64,000 nt of DNA from Mariniradius saccharolyticus AK6. GTDB lineage: Bacteria; Bacteroidota; Bacteroidia; Cytophagales; Cyclobacteriaceae. The stretch spans positions 248,001 to 312,000 of the forward strand of contig NZ_AMZY02000010.1 in the NCBI RefSeq assembly GCF_000330725.2, written 5' to 3'. The notes below the pieces were generated by a model. It had not been told where the DNA came from, ran no database searches, and saw only the letters and a program-made list of their open reading frames with translations. Position 1 is the stretch's first letter. Each line of letters begins with the position of its first letter. This document shows, one piece after another, positions 17,207 through 24,874 of this stretch. The position numbers were made by a program, and so were the translations under genes.

Positions 17207-18180
17207 TTTCTGGATTTGCCAATCGGCGTCTCGTCGCAGTCCACGTCCCCGACCACGTACTGCATGCCATTGAGCAAAAAGCGAAGCAAATCGGGGTTTT
17301 CGAAACTCTGCGCATTGTGCGAGGGAGAACAATACATCACCTTGCCTTTGCCCTGGGGCCGTATCCATGAGACGTAGGTAACGCCCTCAGGATTCGAAAT
17401 CTTTTGTTCCGTAATCTTCCCATTTTCAAAATAGAGCAATGGAGTGAAATCCAGCGTCTCGTAGGCATTTTTGTAAAAATACGGCTCGTCTACATGACGG
17501 AAACCGGTCTTGGGAAAAGCCTGCACCAATGGATGGCTGGGGTCTGCCAGCTTGACATCGATCAGCTGCTGCACCGGGTGATAATCAAAGCTCGCCCCCA
17601 CCAGCCTGCTGAATGCCCGGGAATTGTTATGCATCGTGATGCCCCCGTGCAGGACAAGCAATCCTCCGCCATCCTCCACATAGGCCAGTAGACTCTTTTC
17701 CAAATCGGCGGCACGCTGCATCAGCAAGACGGTATCGGTTTCGGGATTTTCAAGCGCCAACTTGTCCCAAAAGATGTTCCGCCGATCGGGCTTGGAACAG
17801 GTGTTGTTCAGGACCACGGCATCGAACTGGGCAAGATTCCCCGCTTCAAACATCCGAATATCCTTGCTGGCTGTGACTTCAAATGCACCGCTCTTGGCTC
17901 CAAGTATCTTGACGACTTCCTCGGTATGTGGGATCACCCAATGCTCAAAGCCCGTATGCAGCGAAAAAACAAGGATTTTCTTCCGCTTGGACACAGGGAA
18001 ACTGGCCTTCTCCGGCGCCAAGCCTTGGATCTTTGCCTTCCATGCCTCATCGAGCTTCACTTCGGGAAGGTTTTGTGAGAAGCCGTTTTGAAACAAAAGA
18101 CAGCCAAAAACGACCAAAAATACCTTGACCAGGTCATTCGAAAGAAAATGCTTTTCTATACGATATCGGTTATCCATCAT
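17203..18180 (-). CDS. ThuA domain-containing secreted protein
   Basis: A 325-residue protein. A signal peptide (about 17-36, VKVFLVVFGCLLFQNGFSQ) precedes a ThuA domain with the flavodoxin/GATase-like blocks KILVFSLHTGFEHWVIPH, FDAVVLNNTC, GGGLLVLHGG and a C-terminal VTYVSWIRPQGKGKVMYC. ThuA family members take part in use of trehalose and other disaccharides, in rhizobia together with a dehydrogenase producing 3-ketotrehalose. Two start codons (18180, 18177) are equivalent. It lies downstream of, but separate from, the GMC operon, whose terminator intervenes. The substrate is unknown. Confidence 0.85.
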   Translation of the reverse strand: MMDNRYRIEKHFLSNDLVKVFLVVFGCLLFQNGFSQNLPEVKLDEAWKAKIQGLAPEKASFPVSKRKKILVFSLHTGFEHWVIPHTEEVVKILGAKSGAFEVTASKDIRMFEAGNLAQFDAVVLNNTCSKPDRRNIFWDKLALENPETDTVLLMQRAADLEKSLLAYVEDGGGLLVLHGGITMHNNSRAFSRLVGASFDYHPVQQLIDVKLADPSHPLVQAFPKTGFRHVDEPYFYKNAYETLDFTPLLYFENGKITEQKISNPEGVTYVSWIRPQGKGKVMYCSPSHNAQSFENPDLLRFLLNGMQYVVGDVDCDETPIGKSRN

Positions 18181-18311
18181 CTACCCAATTACTGCAAAAA
18201 CGCGGAGATTCGGAAACACTCTCTGACAAATGGAAATGTCCGAAATATCACCTGCTTTGTTTTTGCCTAGGAAAAGAAAAGTGAGGATCATTAACATCGT
18301 TGAACTGGGAG

Positions 18312-18344
18312 AAAAAAAAAAGCCCTCCCAAGGGGAAGGCTTTT
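18312..18344 (-). terminator. Terminator of the GMC dehydrogenase operon
   Basis: On the minus strand AAGCCTTCCC pairs with GGGAGGGCTT (one mismatch), followed by a run of about nine Ts (complement of 18312-18320). It lies about 35 nt after the subunit-3-like gene. Confidence 0.8.
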
Positions 18345-18379
18345 GGGAACTGAATAACCCAATCTATGTAATGCAATAC

Positions 18380-19087
18380 TTATCCAACCAAATTCCCCTC
18401 TCCGTCCCACTCGGCGACCTTGCCACGGTCCTCGGGCTTGAGGTAGAGTGAGAGGTATTTTTCCTCGTAGGCGAACCCATGTTTCTTCATCACTTCATCG
18501 GGCACACCATCCCATACGTTGGGCGTGTTGCCTTTGTAGTCCATGTACTTGAATCCGATCTCGGAAGTAAAATAGCCCGTTGCAGTCAGGTTGCGCAGCA
18601 TGTTGAAAAACCGGACGGCGCCTTCCATTTCAGGTTTGGCCTTGTCCGGCCATGCGATCTCGTCGATGATGGTCATGCGCTGTGACTCATCGAGTTCGAG
18701 GAATTTCTTTCCATAGCTCTCATCGCTGTAGTGGTCCAGCCACATCAGTCCACCCCGCATGGGCGTCTGGTAGGCGGGATAATCCTTCATCATGAATTCG
18801 AGGAAGTCGGTCACCTTGGCATCTGTAGCCGATCCAAAGCCCTCACTCGCAGGCATGATGATATCGGTAAGCACATCGAGTTTTTTGCGCTCGTCCTCGG
18901 TCAGAAATGTATCTGCAAGGAGCTTTTGGTCCCTGATTTTCTCTTCTTCGGTCCTTCCGCCTGGCGTACCGCCGAGGACTTTGGGGCTCATATCTGCCTG
19001 CTTTTGCTCAGGCGTGCAGTGCGTCAGCAGAAATCCGGATGCCAAAGATCCGGTGAAAAGGAGTTTGAGGTTTTCTCTTCTGTTCAT
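18380..19087 (-). CDS. Gluconate 2-dehydrogenase subunit 3 family protein
   Basis: A 235-residue accessory subunit with a Tat-type start (R3-R4, MNRRENLKLLFTGS) and a hydrophobic stretch ending at Cys24. The body carries the family pattern: DERKKLDVLTDIIMPASEGFGSATDAKVTDFLEFMM, then TPMRGGLMWLDHYS. In sugar dehydrogenases of this type the small subunit escorts the FAD subunit through Tat and is needed for its maturation. It follows the GMC gene by 11 nt on the same strand, so the two form one operon and one enzyme. No cytochrome c subunit is adjacent, so the electron acceptor is not encoded here. Confidence 0.88.
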   Translation of the reverse strand: MNRRENLKLLFTGSLASGFLLTHCTPEQKQADMSPKVLGGTPGGRTEEEKIRDQKLLADTFLTEDERKKLDVLTDIIMPASEGFGSATDAKVTDFLEFMMKDYPAYQTPMRGGLMWLDHYSDESYGKKFLELDESQRMTIIDEIAWPDKAKPEMEGAVRFFNMLRNLTATGYFTSEIGFKYMDYKGNTPNVWDGVPDEVMKKHGFAYEEKYLSLYLKPEDRGKVAEWDGEGNLVG

Positions 19088-19098
19088 GGTCTTGGCGA

Positions 19099-20841
19099 TT
19101 AGATGTTTTTCTTTTTCAATTCAGCAACAATGTAGTCCGAAGTCCTCCATGCAAGTGCCAGAATCGTCCAAGTCGGATTCTTGTCGGCTTGGGAGACAAA
19201 GGGTCCCGCATCCACGACAAAAAGGTTTTTGCAGTCATGCGCTTGGCAGTTGCTGTTGAGGACGGATTTATTGGGATCGTTGCCCATACGGGTCGTGCCG
19301 ACTTCATGGATGATACGGCCTGGAGCGGCCAATCCATACATCGTGTCGGGTCCTGGTTTTTGCCCCAGAAGGACCGCACCCGCATTGGTGAGGATTTCCT
19401 CAAAAGTATCCTGCATATGCTTGGCCTGCTTGATTTCCTGATCGGTCCATTTGTAGTGGAACTTGAGTACAGGAATTCCATACTTGTCGACCACCTTGTT
19501 GTCAATTTCGCAGTAGTTGCTGTACATCGGGATACTTTCTCCCCGTCCGGACATGCCGAGGGTACTTCCGTAAAGACGGCGGATGTCCTTTTTGAGGCCT
19601 TCCCCGTAGCCGCCGTTTGGACTTGGGTTGCCAAATTCGTCCTTGATGTACTTCCGCATTGTGTCCATCGAGAATCCAGTGCCGTACGATGGCATTCCCA
19701 TGCCACCCCAGACCTCGATATGATAGCCCCGGGCAAAGTCCAACTTCTTGTTGTCCAACCACCAAGGGGTATAGACGTGCATACCTCCGACACCGTCCTC
19801 GTTGTAGCGCTCTCGGTCTATCAGTTCGGGCATGATACCCATCCTGTCCGCACCGGTACTATCGTGGAGGTATCTACCGACCATTCCGCTGCTATTGCCC
19901 ACACCGTTGGGATGGGTTTTGGATTTGGAATTGAGCATGATACGGGCGGACTCGCAAGCCGAAGCACCCAAGACTACTACCCGGGCGCGGAGCTTGTATT
20001 CCTTCATATCCGTTTTGCTCACATAGGAGACGCCCGTGGCGTTGCCTGCATCATCCAAGGTGACTGCACGCACCATCGCATGGGTGAAGAGATCGACTTT
20101 GCCTTTGGCCATGGCCGGCTTGACAAGGACTGTCCCCGAGGAAAAATCGGCGTAGACCTGACAGGCCCTGTTGCACTGATTGCAAAAGAAGCAGACTCCA
20201 CGCTCCGAATTGATGGGGCGTGTAAGCATGCTGAGGCGCGAAGGAATCACAGGTACGTTTGCCTTTTTGGCGCCTTTGGCATAGTACATCTCGTGAAGGC
20301 GTGGCTTTGGAGGGGGAAGGAAAAAGCCATCAGGCTCATTGTAGATGCCTTCCTTGGTACCAAAAACGCCAATCAATCGGTCAACTTTATCATAATAAGG
20401 CTTCACATCATCGTATCCGATGGGCCAGTCGTCGCCCATGCCGTCAATGCTCGCACGTTTGAAATCATTCGGTCCAAATCGCAGGGAAATCCTGCCCCAG
20501 TGGTTGGTGCGTCCTCCCAGCATCCGTGAACGGAACCAGTCAAAGCTTGTCCCTTCACCACGGGTATAGGGCTCTCCCTCGATATCCCAGCCGCCAATCG
20601 CTTGGTCAAAATCCCCAAAAGGCCGCACACGCGTCCCAGCACCCCGGCGCGGTGACTCCCAAGGATACCTGAGTTGGGTACGGTATTCGTCTTTGGCAGG
20701 ATCAAAATCCCCACCGGCTTCCACGACAGCCACTGCCAACCCGGCCTCTGAAAGAATCTTGGCAGCCATCCCACCACCAGCGCCCGAGCCTACGATAATC
20801 GCGTCATAGGACTCAGCGGTCGATTTGATTTCAAAACTCAT
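19099..20841 (-). CDS. GMC family FAD-dependent sugar dehydrogenase
   Basis: A 580-residue catalytic subunit with the N-terminal ADP-binding loop GSGAGGG at 18-24, the GMC signature region GGRTNHWG at 109-116, and the C-terminal GTTRMG...VVDAGPFVSQADKNPTW block that carries the active-site residues. It belongs to the branch paired with subunit-3 proteins (gluconate, sorbitol, glucoside-3-dehydrogenase-like enzymes). It has a four-cysteine cluster, C217-x2-C220-x2-C223-x3-C227, that may bind an Fe-S cluster, as the FAD-glucose dehydrogenase alpha subunits of Burkholderia do. It has no signal of its own and probably rides out with the Tat-bearing partner. The substrate is not determinable from sequence; a glycoside oxidised at C3 is a reasonable guess. 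Confidence 0.88.
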   Translation of the reverse strand: MSFEIKSTAESYDAIIVGSGAGGGMAAKILSEAGLAVAVVEAGGDFDPAKDEYRTQLRYPWESPRRGAGTRVRPFGDFDQAIGGWDIEGEPYTRGEGTSFDWFRSRMLGGRTNHWGRISLRFGPNDFKRASIDGMGDDWPIGYDDVKPYYDKVDRLIGVFGTKEGIYNEPDGFFLPPPKPRLHEMYYAKGAKKANVPVIPSRLSMLTRPINSERGVCFFCNQCNRACQVYADFSSGTVLVKPAMAKGKVDLFTHAMVRAVTLDDAGNATGVSYVSKTDMKEYKLRARVVVLGASACESARIMLNSKSKTHPNGVGNSSGMVGRYLHDSTGADRMGIMPELIDRERYNEDGVGGMHVYTPWWLDNKKLDFARGYHIEVWGGMGMPSYGTGFSMDTMRKYIKDEFGNPSPNGGYGEGLKKDIRRLYGSTLGMSGRGESIPMYSNYCEIDNKVVDKYGIPVLKFHYKWTDQEIKQAKHMQDTFEEILTNAGAVLLGQKPGPDTMYGLAAPGRIIHEVGTTRMGNDPNKSVLNSNCQAHDCKNLFVVDAGPFVSQADKNPTWTILALAWRTSDYIVAELKKKNI

Positions 20842-20964
20842 GTTTTACAAAATTTTTATGTTTGTTTGACAAGTTAAATAAAAAATTTTAAAACGGTGCA
20901 AACGTCGGCATCCATAATTTTATGAAGTTTCGCCGCGCCTCGGTTTATTTTACAAAACCCTTGT

Positions 20965-21972
20965 TCAAGGTGAATGTTTATCTGTAGAAAAGGTCGATTT
21001 CAGGTAATCAATCAAACCAGACAGAGAATCAAATTCCGCCGAAAGCGTCCCTTCCTTCCAAGTCAATCGGGTCGGATTGGTTTGGACGTGGATTTCGCCA
21101 TCCGGTATGTCAAATGTGCCCAAATGCTTTTTCCAAGCCAGTTCGATCCAGATTTTCCACTCCGCCGGAGCGAAAACTTCCGCCATTTTTTGCCGCTCTT
21201 GGGCTACGACTTTTCCGAGTTTCCGATCAAATTGGAACCGCTCGTTTGGGAAGAGCAGGTTGATTTGCCCGTCCAAAATCATGTCCTCGGGACTGCCTGA
21301 GACAAGCGGGCTGCCGCATTGCATGAGCCAAAAAATATCGGCAGTCTGAATGGCGATTTCGAGGTCATGGGTCACGACCAACACGGCTTTGCGCTCCCGA
21401 TGGGCCAGTTCACGAAGCATTTGCATGATCTCGATACGATTGACCAAATCCAAATGCGCGGTGGGTTCATCCAAAATGATCACATCCGACTCCTGTGCCA
21501 AGGCCCGCGCGATCATGACCTTTTGCAGTTGCCCGTCGCTGATTTCGCTGATGGGCAGTGCCCTGATATAATTGATTTGGGTTGCGGAAATGGCTTTTTC
21601 CACAGCCTCTTGATCCCTTTGCGACAGGCTTCCCAGCCAACCCGTGTGCGGAATCCTGCCCAAGCTGACCAATTGGTAGACACTGAGGTTACCGCCCCGG
21701 ACTTTGTCAGTCAGGACGACGGCAATTTTCTTGGCGATATCCTGCTGGGAATAGGATTGGAGCTGCTTTTCATCCAAAAAAATCTCCCCATCCAAAGGGG
21801 GCATTTGGCCCATGATGGTCTTGATCAGCGTAGATTTCCCGACTCCATTCGGACCCAGAATACAGGTAAGGCTTCCTTTCCCGAGAGAGAAGTTAAGGCC
21901 ATCCGCAACGGCCTTTGCGTTCAGGCCGGATCCATACCCTATTTTTAAATTGCTGCCTTTTAAAATTGTCAT
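20965..21972 (-). CDS. ABC transporter ATP-binding protein (B12/siderophore type) with C-terminal extension
   Basis: The ATPase of the FecCD/BtuCD importer encoded upstream. I chose the ATG at 21972 (MTILKGSNLKIGYG), giving 335 residues; an in-frame ATG at 21993 adds seven. Walker A is GPNGVGKST (40-48), Walker B is VIILDE (164-169) and the switch His is H202. The signature reads ISDGQ (144-148) in place of LSGGQ. Typical family length is about 255; residues about 250-335 form an extra C-terminal region of unknown role. A vitamin B12 role is inferred from the divergent riboswitch-controlled btuB. A 230-nt structured repeat separates it from the permease gene. Confidence 0.85.
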   Translation of the reverse strand: MTILKGSNLKIGYGSGLNAKAVADGLNFSLGKGSLTCILGPNGVGKSTLIKTIMGQMPPLDGEIFLDEKQLQSYSQQDIAKKIAVVLTDKVRGGNLSVYQLVSLGRIPHTGWLGSLSQRDQEAVEKAISATQINYIRALPISEISDGQLQKVMIARALAQESDVIILDEPTAHLDLVNRIEIMQMLRELAHRERKAVLVVTHDLEIAIQTADIFWLMQCGSPLVSGSPEDMILDGQINLLFPNERFQFDRKLGKVVAQERQKMAEVFAPAEWKIWIELAWKKHLGTFDIPDGEIHVQTNPTRLTWKEGTLSAEFDSLSGLIDYLKSTFSTDKHSP

Positions 21973-22002
21973 CGCAGCCCTAAAGTAACTCATTACGGCA
22001 AA

Positions 22003-22200
22003 TTCTCATGTCTCACCTCGTGAATCTACTTGCCACTTTTTACATATTATCCCAATTTTTCAACCCTTAGGGGTTGGGGTGCAGAACCTTCCACACCGAC
22101 ACTTTCCACCGGGTTTAACCCGGGGCAACTACCACGACGTGGATTCAATCACTTCGTGATGTACTATAGTCTCATATCTCAAGTCTTTCGTCTCAAGTCT
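22003..22200. repeat. Hairpin-rich intergenic repeat element within the transporter operon
   Basis: Four short palindromes follow each other: CAACCC/GGGTTG (22061-22076), CCGGGTT-T-AACCCGG (22109-22123), CCACG-A-CGTGG (22132-22142) and ATCAC-TTC-GTGAT (22148-22160). The edges carry imperfect TCTCAAGTCT-like direct repeats (TCTCATGTCTCAC at 22003-22015; two TCTCAAGTCT copies at about 22177-22200). No ORF of note occurs. The architecture recalls REP/BIME-type intergenic repeats. Family membership needs a genome-wide search. Confidence 0.65.
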
Positions 22201-22201
22201 C

Positions 22202-23233
22202 TTAGAATTCCCTCGAAAAATTCCTCCGCAATATCAGCCAAATCACCATCGGCGCGCCGACCAAGGAGGTCACCGCATTGATCGGCAATGTCAAGGCCGA
22301 CCCCGGCAATTGGCTGATGCCGTCGCATACCAATAGGGCGATTGCCCCTATCAGCGCACTCGCGGGAAACAATACCCGATGGTCCGCGGTCTTAAACACC
22401 AGTCTTGCCATATGCGGAACGGCAATGCCGATAAAGGCAATCGGTCCGCAAAATGCCGTCACCGAACCGGCCAATATTCCCGTGCTCAGGATCATCGCCC
22501 AGCGGAGATTTTGGATTCGGATACCCATGCTTGCCGCATAGTTTTCTCCCATTAGCATGGCATTGTAGCCTTTGATATGCAGGAGTAGCGGGATACTGCC
22601 AATCACCACGGCCGTCCCCATCGCAGGAAGCTGCGCATCTTGGGTGGCCCCAAGACTGCCCATCGACCAGATAGTAAAGAGCTTCAATTGCTCGGCATCG
22701 GAGAAATAGGACAAAACCGCCACCAAGGCCGAAACCGCCGAACCAAACATCAAGCCGACAATCAGCAGCGTCATGCTATCCCTGACCCTCCACGCCACCA
22801 GACTGACCAATAACAACACCCCAATAGCTCCAATACTGGCTGCGATAACTACCGACCAAGTGCCAAAACCGGATGTCCCAATCGAGAAACCAAATGCCGT
22901 CGCCGCCATCAGCAGCACCGCGACACCTAGGCCCGCACCCGAAGAAATCCCCAACACATAGGGTCCAGCAAGGGGGTTTCGGAAAAAGGTTTGCATCTGC
23001 AATCCGCTCCAAGAAAGCCCAATTCCTGCTATAATGGCGGTAAACGCTTTCGGAATGCGATAACTGATGAAAATCGTTTCCCAGGATTCTTTGGAAAAAG
23101 GATGGCCAAAAAATCTCCCCACGATCTCTCCGAAAGGAATCCAGACCGAACCTACCGACAAGTTGGCCAAAAGGCAGAGCAGCAAAAGCCCAATGCCCGA
23201 TGAAAACCAAAAGGCAGGTCGTCTATTTTGCAT
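22202..23233 (-). CDS. FecCD-family ABC transporter permease (BtuC-like)
   Basis: A 343-residue polytopic membrane protein with about ten hydrophobic segments, the FecCD/BtuC layout. Recognisable family blocks are RIPKAFTAIIAGIGLSWSGLQMQTFFRNPLAGPYVLGISSGAGLG near the N-terminus and CGPIAFIGIAVPHMARLVF, the coupling region that contacts the ATPase. Its start overlaps the end of the substrate-binding gene by 11 nt, indicating translational coupling. It forms the inner-membrane channel for cobalamin (by context) or another corrinoid or siderophore. Confidence 0.88.
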   Translation of the reverse strand: MQNRRPAFWFSSGIGLLLLCLLANLSVGSVWIPFGEIVGRFFGHPFSKESWETIFISYRIPKAFTAIIAGIGLSWSGLQMQTFFRNPLAGPYVLGISSGAGLGVAVLLMAATAFGFSIGTSGFGTWSVVIAASIGAIGVLLLVSLVAWRVRDSMTLLIVGLMFGSAVSALVAVLSYFSDAEQLKLFTIWSMGSLGATQDAQLPAMGTAVVIGSIPLLLHIKGYNAMLMGENYAASMGIRIQNLRWAMILSTGILAGSVTAFCGPIAFIGIAVPHMARLVFKTADHRVLFPASALIGAIALLVCDGISQLPGSALTLPINAVTSLVGAPMVIWLILRRNFSREF

Positions 23234-24389
23234 CTATTTTTTGGTAAAAGTAGGGCTGGTAATCCGGCAGCAGCTCGGGATGGAGTACCTTGATCAAATC
23301 CTTCAATATCCAATCCGGTCTCAAATATCCTAGTTCGAAGTATTCCAAACCTCCCGTGGGACCTTTTTTGAGTGCGTAGGTGTAAACCTCCCCGGTTTGA
23401 AACGCTTTGAAATCCTGATAGCGTCGGTCTGCGACTCCCATTTCTTCCAGACTCGGGAAATCCGCCACACCTATCCACACATCCGCATCCATTGCCCGGT
23501 CAAGTACATACTCGTAGCTCAATTCGGCACTTCCGGTACCTTCAATATTCGAAAACAAGTAATCAGCACCCGCAGACTCCAGTAGCTTGGCTGCCCAAGA
23601 ATCGCCCCCAGGCAGGTACCAAACGTCTTGGTACATGATACCTGCGAGGACCCGTGGCCTCATGAGGTTTTGCTGCTTCACAAGTGCAATCGCGCCGAGA
23701 TATTCTTTTTCCAATACTCGAAAAATACTGTCCGCCTCTGCACTCTTACCCAACAACGCCCCTGTCACTTTGATCCACTCCGCACGCCCGAGTGGATGCT
23801 GCTCCAAATAATCCCCGTTCAAGATCGCCGGGACTCCGGCCTTGCGCAGCAAATCCAAATTACTAAGTTCATTACCCAAAGTGGAAATCTGTACCCAATC
23901 AGGATTCAAATCAATTATCCTTTCAATATTTGACTGTGGGCCAGCACCCAAATCCTCAATTTCACCCGCAGCAATTCGTCCCCTAGCTGCAGGAGAACTG
24001 ATCAAATCCAAGTTTGGAAATCCAATCAAAGCATCTGTTTTTCCCAAATAATCCAAATGGGGAATCTGGGTAGTGGCGGTAAGCACGACCCTTTCAGCCG
24101 GCAAAACGACCACGGCTTCGAAGGATTCCTCCGGGAAATCACTGTCAGCGCTGGTGCGAATCAAGTACCTTATGGAATTATTTTGCCCCGCATAGGCCTT
24201 TTTCACTTCCAAAACCAAAAATCCCTCTCCCTTCCAAAAAGTAAACCCAGTGGCATAGGCTGGCTTGATTTCATTCAAATACTTCTGCTTTTCTACTTCC
24301 TTGGGGCTACAAAAAAAAATGAAAAACATTCCCAGTAAAAGGATTGCAGATTGGATCGTGCGGAATGCAGATATTGATTTTGCGTGCAT
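23223..24389 (-). CDS. ABC transporter substrate-binding lipoprotein (BtuF/FecB-like)
   Basis: I set the start at 24389 because MHAKSISAFRTIQSAILLLGMFFIFFC gives a proper lipoprotein signal with Cys27; the in-frame ATG at 24482 prepends unlikely residues. The 388-residue product has the periplasmic-binding fold for corrinoids and siderophores, with a helical backbone between lobes (for example PHLDYLGKTDALIGFPNLD, NLDLLRKAGVPAILN and GQ/ERIIDLNPDWVQIS). It is first in the order binding protein, permease, ATPase, divergent from the riboswitch and btuB. B12 as ligand is inferred from that context. Confidence 0.85.
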   Translation of the reverse strand: MHAKSISAFRTIQSAILLLGMFFIFFCSPKEVEKQKYLNEIKPAYATGFTFWKGEGFLVLEVKKAYAGQNNSIRYLIRTSADSDFPEESFEAVVVLPAERVVLTATTQIPHLDYLGKTDALIGFPNLDLISSPAARGRIAAGEIEDLGAGPQSNIERIIDLNPDWVQISTLGNELSNLDLLRKAGVPAILNGDYLEQHPLGRAEWIKVTGALLGKSAEADSIFRVLEKEYLGAIALVKQQNLMRPRVLAGIMYQDVWYLPGGDSWAAKLLESAGADYLFSNIEGTGSAELSYEYVLDRAMDADVWIGVADFPSLEEMGVADRRYQDFKAFQTGEVYTYALKKGPTGGLEYFELGYLRPDWILKDLIKVLHPELLPDYQPYFYQKIDAK

Positions 24390-24396
24390 ACGGTTC

Positions 24397-24426
24397 CAAA
24401 TATAACAGCCGAATCGGAAGGCTGTT
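24397..24426 (-). promoter_or_regulatory. Candidate -7 box and operator of the btuF-like operon
   Basis: On the minus strand TATATTTG (complement of 24397-24404) fits TAnnTTTG. Directly upstream AACAGCC (24404-24410) and GGCTGTT (24420-24426) form a perfect 7-bp inverted repeat where the promoter spacer would be. No TTG is well placed upstream, and the box would leave only a few bases before the ATG at 24389. This is low confidence. Confidence 0.35.
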
Positions 24427-24483
24427 CGTTTTCTATTTTTTAAAATATCAGTTCGCAGGATGAAAAACCAACGCAAAAACAAC

Positions 24484-24491
24484 TATGTTTG
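24484..24491 (+). promoter_or_regulatory. -7 promoter element of the riboswitch/btuB transcript
   Basis: TATGTTTG matches TAnnTTTG and sits immediately before the cobalamin aptamer. No clear TTG lies 17-23 nt upstream. The 12-mer TATGTTTGCATC is identical to the FecA-like promoter at 5209-5220. Confidence 0.5.
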
Positions 24492-24690
24492 CATCGGAAT
24501 GTTGGTTCCCGATCCGATTTGTCGGGTCAGGGATTAAAAGGGAATCCGGTCCAAAACCGGAGCTGTCCCCGCAACTGTAGCCCCATCTGAGCTGAAACTC
24601 AGATAGTGTTTTGCCCCCACTTGCCATTGTGCGCCACGGCGTATGAGAAGGCCAGCAAAACCAGGGAAGCCAGGAGACCTGCCAAAATTC
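24492..24690 (+). promoter_or_regulatory. Cobalamin (B12) riboswitch
   Basis: The hallmark blocks of the AdoCbl aptamer appear in order: GGATTAAAAGGGAAT, then a stem CCGGTC...ACCGG, GCTGTCCCCGCAACTGTA, a peripheral hairpin CATCTGAG...CTCAGATAG, and the terminal conserved B12 box GCCAGGAGACCTGCC at 24669-24683. It precedes the btuB-type receptor on the same strand and should lower expression when cobalamin is plentiful. The 185 nt between aptamer and start codon (to 24874) would hold the expression platform; I could not identify a clean terminator there, so translational control is possible. Confidence 0.93.
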
Positions 24691-24874
24691 TTTGTATTCG
24701 AAGGCTTTCGGGTCGAAAAGCCAAGGAGGAAAAACGACAATTCAATATCCTTCACAGGAAAACAAGGGGGAGCGTACGCCTTTTTCCCTACTTGGATGCT
24801 GCTGTTTTTCCTTTCTATCCGTCCCGATTTGTCAGTTCGAACGAGTGTTCAGTACTTAAACGAACGGTCCAAAA

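Noticed and set aside
19189-20529. A 446-codon open frame on the plus strand opposite the GMC dehydrogenase
   Set aside because: It is an antisense shadow: the minus-strand frame has clear FAD-binding and GMC motifs, while the plus-strand translation shows no family pattern, no signal and no start context.
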